NCBI GenBank assembly: GCA_948665105.1 | Contig: CAPNGW010000181.1 | Coordinates: 1 to 5,470 of the forward strand | Source of the DNA: an uncultured Lachnospiraceae bacterium | Lineage (GTDB): Bacteria; Bacillota; Clostridia; Lachnospirales; Lachnospiraceae | Direction of reading: 5' to 3' | DNA: 5,470 nucleotides | Shown: piece after piece, positions 5,290 to 5,470 of the stretch | Layout: every line of letters begins with the position of its first letter | Numbering within the stretch: the first letter of the stretch is position 1 | Made by a program: the position numbers and the translations under genes | The notes under the pieces: generated by a model | What the model was told of the DNA's origin: nothing | The model's database searches: none | Seen by the model: only the letters and a program-made list of their open reading frames with translations

Positions 5290-5306
5290 GTACGATATTA
5301 TCGCAC
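5290..5306. promoter_or_regulatory. Candidate IclR-type operator, autoregulatory copy
   Basis: GTACGATATTATCGCAC is a 17-bp palindrome with a single mismatched pair (5292 with 5304). It lies 21 to 37 bp before the regulator's start codon and is identical at 16 of 17 positions to 4420-4436. Relative to the TATAAT-type promoter at 5330-5359 it is downstream of the start point, a position suited to repression by blocking polymerase. It also contains its own GATAAT, which could serve as an alternative -10 box. Confidence 0.7.
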
Positions 5307-5329
5307 TCGGTTTTTGTTTTGTGTCTAAA

Positions 5330-5359
5330 ATTATAACAACAAAAAAATTCTTTTTGCAA
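5330..5359 (-). promoter_or_regulatory. Promoter of the IclR-family regulator gene
   Basis: On the minus strand a consensus -10 TATAAT (plus 5330-5335) lies 18 bp from a -35 box TTGCAA (plus 5354-5359). The spacer is T-rich. The predicted start point near 5322 leaves a leader of about 50 nt that contains the operator candidate. Confidence 0.68.
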
Positions 5360-5375
5360 TGGTATTTTTGTACAA

Positions 5376-5414
5376 AAAAAGACTGTCTAATTTGTTTAAT
5401 TTAACAGTCTTTTT
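5376..5414. terminator. Intrinsic terminator, probably bidirectional, upstream of the regulator
   Basis: An 11-bp stem (AAAAAGACTGT 5376-5386, ACAGTCTTTTT 5404-5414) surrounds an AT-rich 17-nt loop. The minus strand continues as a run of seven T and then GTA, giving a strong terminator for a minus-strand gene beyond the right edge. The plus strand has five T. The group II intron begins 4 bp after the hairpin. Confidence 0.8.
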
Positions 5415-5418
5415 GAAT

Positions 5419-5470
5419 GTGTGCCCAGTATGGGCGCAATCTAATCGGTGAAAGTCCGTAACACACCCTA
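5419..5470 (+). mobile_element. Group II intron, 5' end of domain I (truncated by window)
   Basis: The plus strand begins GTGTGCCC, matching the GUGYG consensus for the 5' end of group II introns. It continues with a GCCC/GGGC stem (5423-5426 with 5431-5434), GCGCAATCT, and GGTGAAAGTCC (5447-5457), then AACACACCCTA. This succession is characteristic of the first ~50 nt of many bacterial group II introns. These are self-splicing retroelements that usually carry a reverse transcriptase/maturase in domain IV. Only the start is visible, so the encoded protein, the 3' end and the structural class cannot be judged. The predicted 5' splice site is between 5418 and 5419. Confidence 0.78.

Noticed and set aside
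5365..5378. Perfect 14-bp palindrome TTTTTGTACAAAAA upstream of the regulator's promoter
   Set aside because: It arises largely from the T-run and A-run of the adjacent terminator in an AT-rich stretch, so it is not a separate feature.
1..5470. CRISPR array, tRNA, rRNA or insertion-sequence transposase
   Set aside because: No regularly spaced repeats, cloverleaf, rRNA core motifs or transposase-like protein are visible on either strand. The only mobile element signal is the intron start at 5419.

Overview
The window looks like a chromosomal segment of an anaerobic, moderate-GC Firmicute, most plausibly a Clostridia/Lachnospiraceae-type gut bacterium. The grounds are strong AGGAGG-type ribosome binding sites, short intergenic gaps, intrinsic terminators with clear T-runs, a SecA tail ending in a zinc-binding SEC-C motif, and a bacterial group II intron at the right edge. 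This placement is inferred from style and gene content, not from a marker gene.

Left part (1-1165): the last 36 codons of a plus-strand gene, almost certainly secA, end at 112 and are followed by a perfect 16-bp terminator hairpin. A minus-strand hicA-hicB toxin-antitoxin pair (823 to 234) follows; hicA is only 58 codons. The hicA promoter has consensus-like boxes 17 bp apart, and the spacer is filled by a 19-bp inverted repeat that is the obvious autoregulatory operator. Between hicA and the next operon lie about 340 bases without a convincing gene. They hold the hicA promoter, a small dyad, and a strong plus-strand terminator that serves no visible plus-strand gene.

Central part (1166-4460): a compact minus-strand operon, read right to left, encodes an acylating aldehyde dehydrogenase (MhpF/DmpF/BphJ family), a class II 4-hydroxy-2-oxoacid aldolase (MhpE/DmpG/BphI family) overlapping it by 4 bp, and, 14 bp later, an acyl-CoA transferase of the acetyl-CoA hydrolase/4-hydroxybutyrate CoA-transferase family. 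The implied chemistry is 4-hydroxy-2-oxoacid -> pyruvate + aldehyde -> acyl-CoA -> free acid, with CoA passed to another acid. The hydratase and decarboxylase that normally feed this aldolase in aromatic meta-cleavage pathways are absent. Residues equivalent to BphI Leu89 and BphJ Ile195, reported to limit aldehyde chain length, are Cys and Ser here. This suggests the module handles aldehydes longer than acetaldehyde.

Right part (4461-5470): an IclR-family regulator gene lies upstream in tandem, closed by its own terminator. A near-palindromic 17-bp sequence, identical at 16 of 17 positions, occurs just upstream of both the regulator and the aldehyde dehydrogenase gene. It is the best candidate operator for autoregulation and operon control. 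A second strong hairpin terminator lies upstream of the regulator, and 4 bp beyond it the plus strand begins the 5' end of a group II intron that runs off the window.
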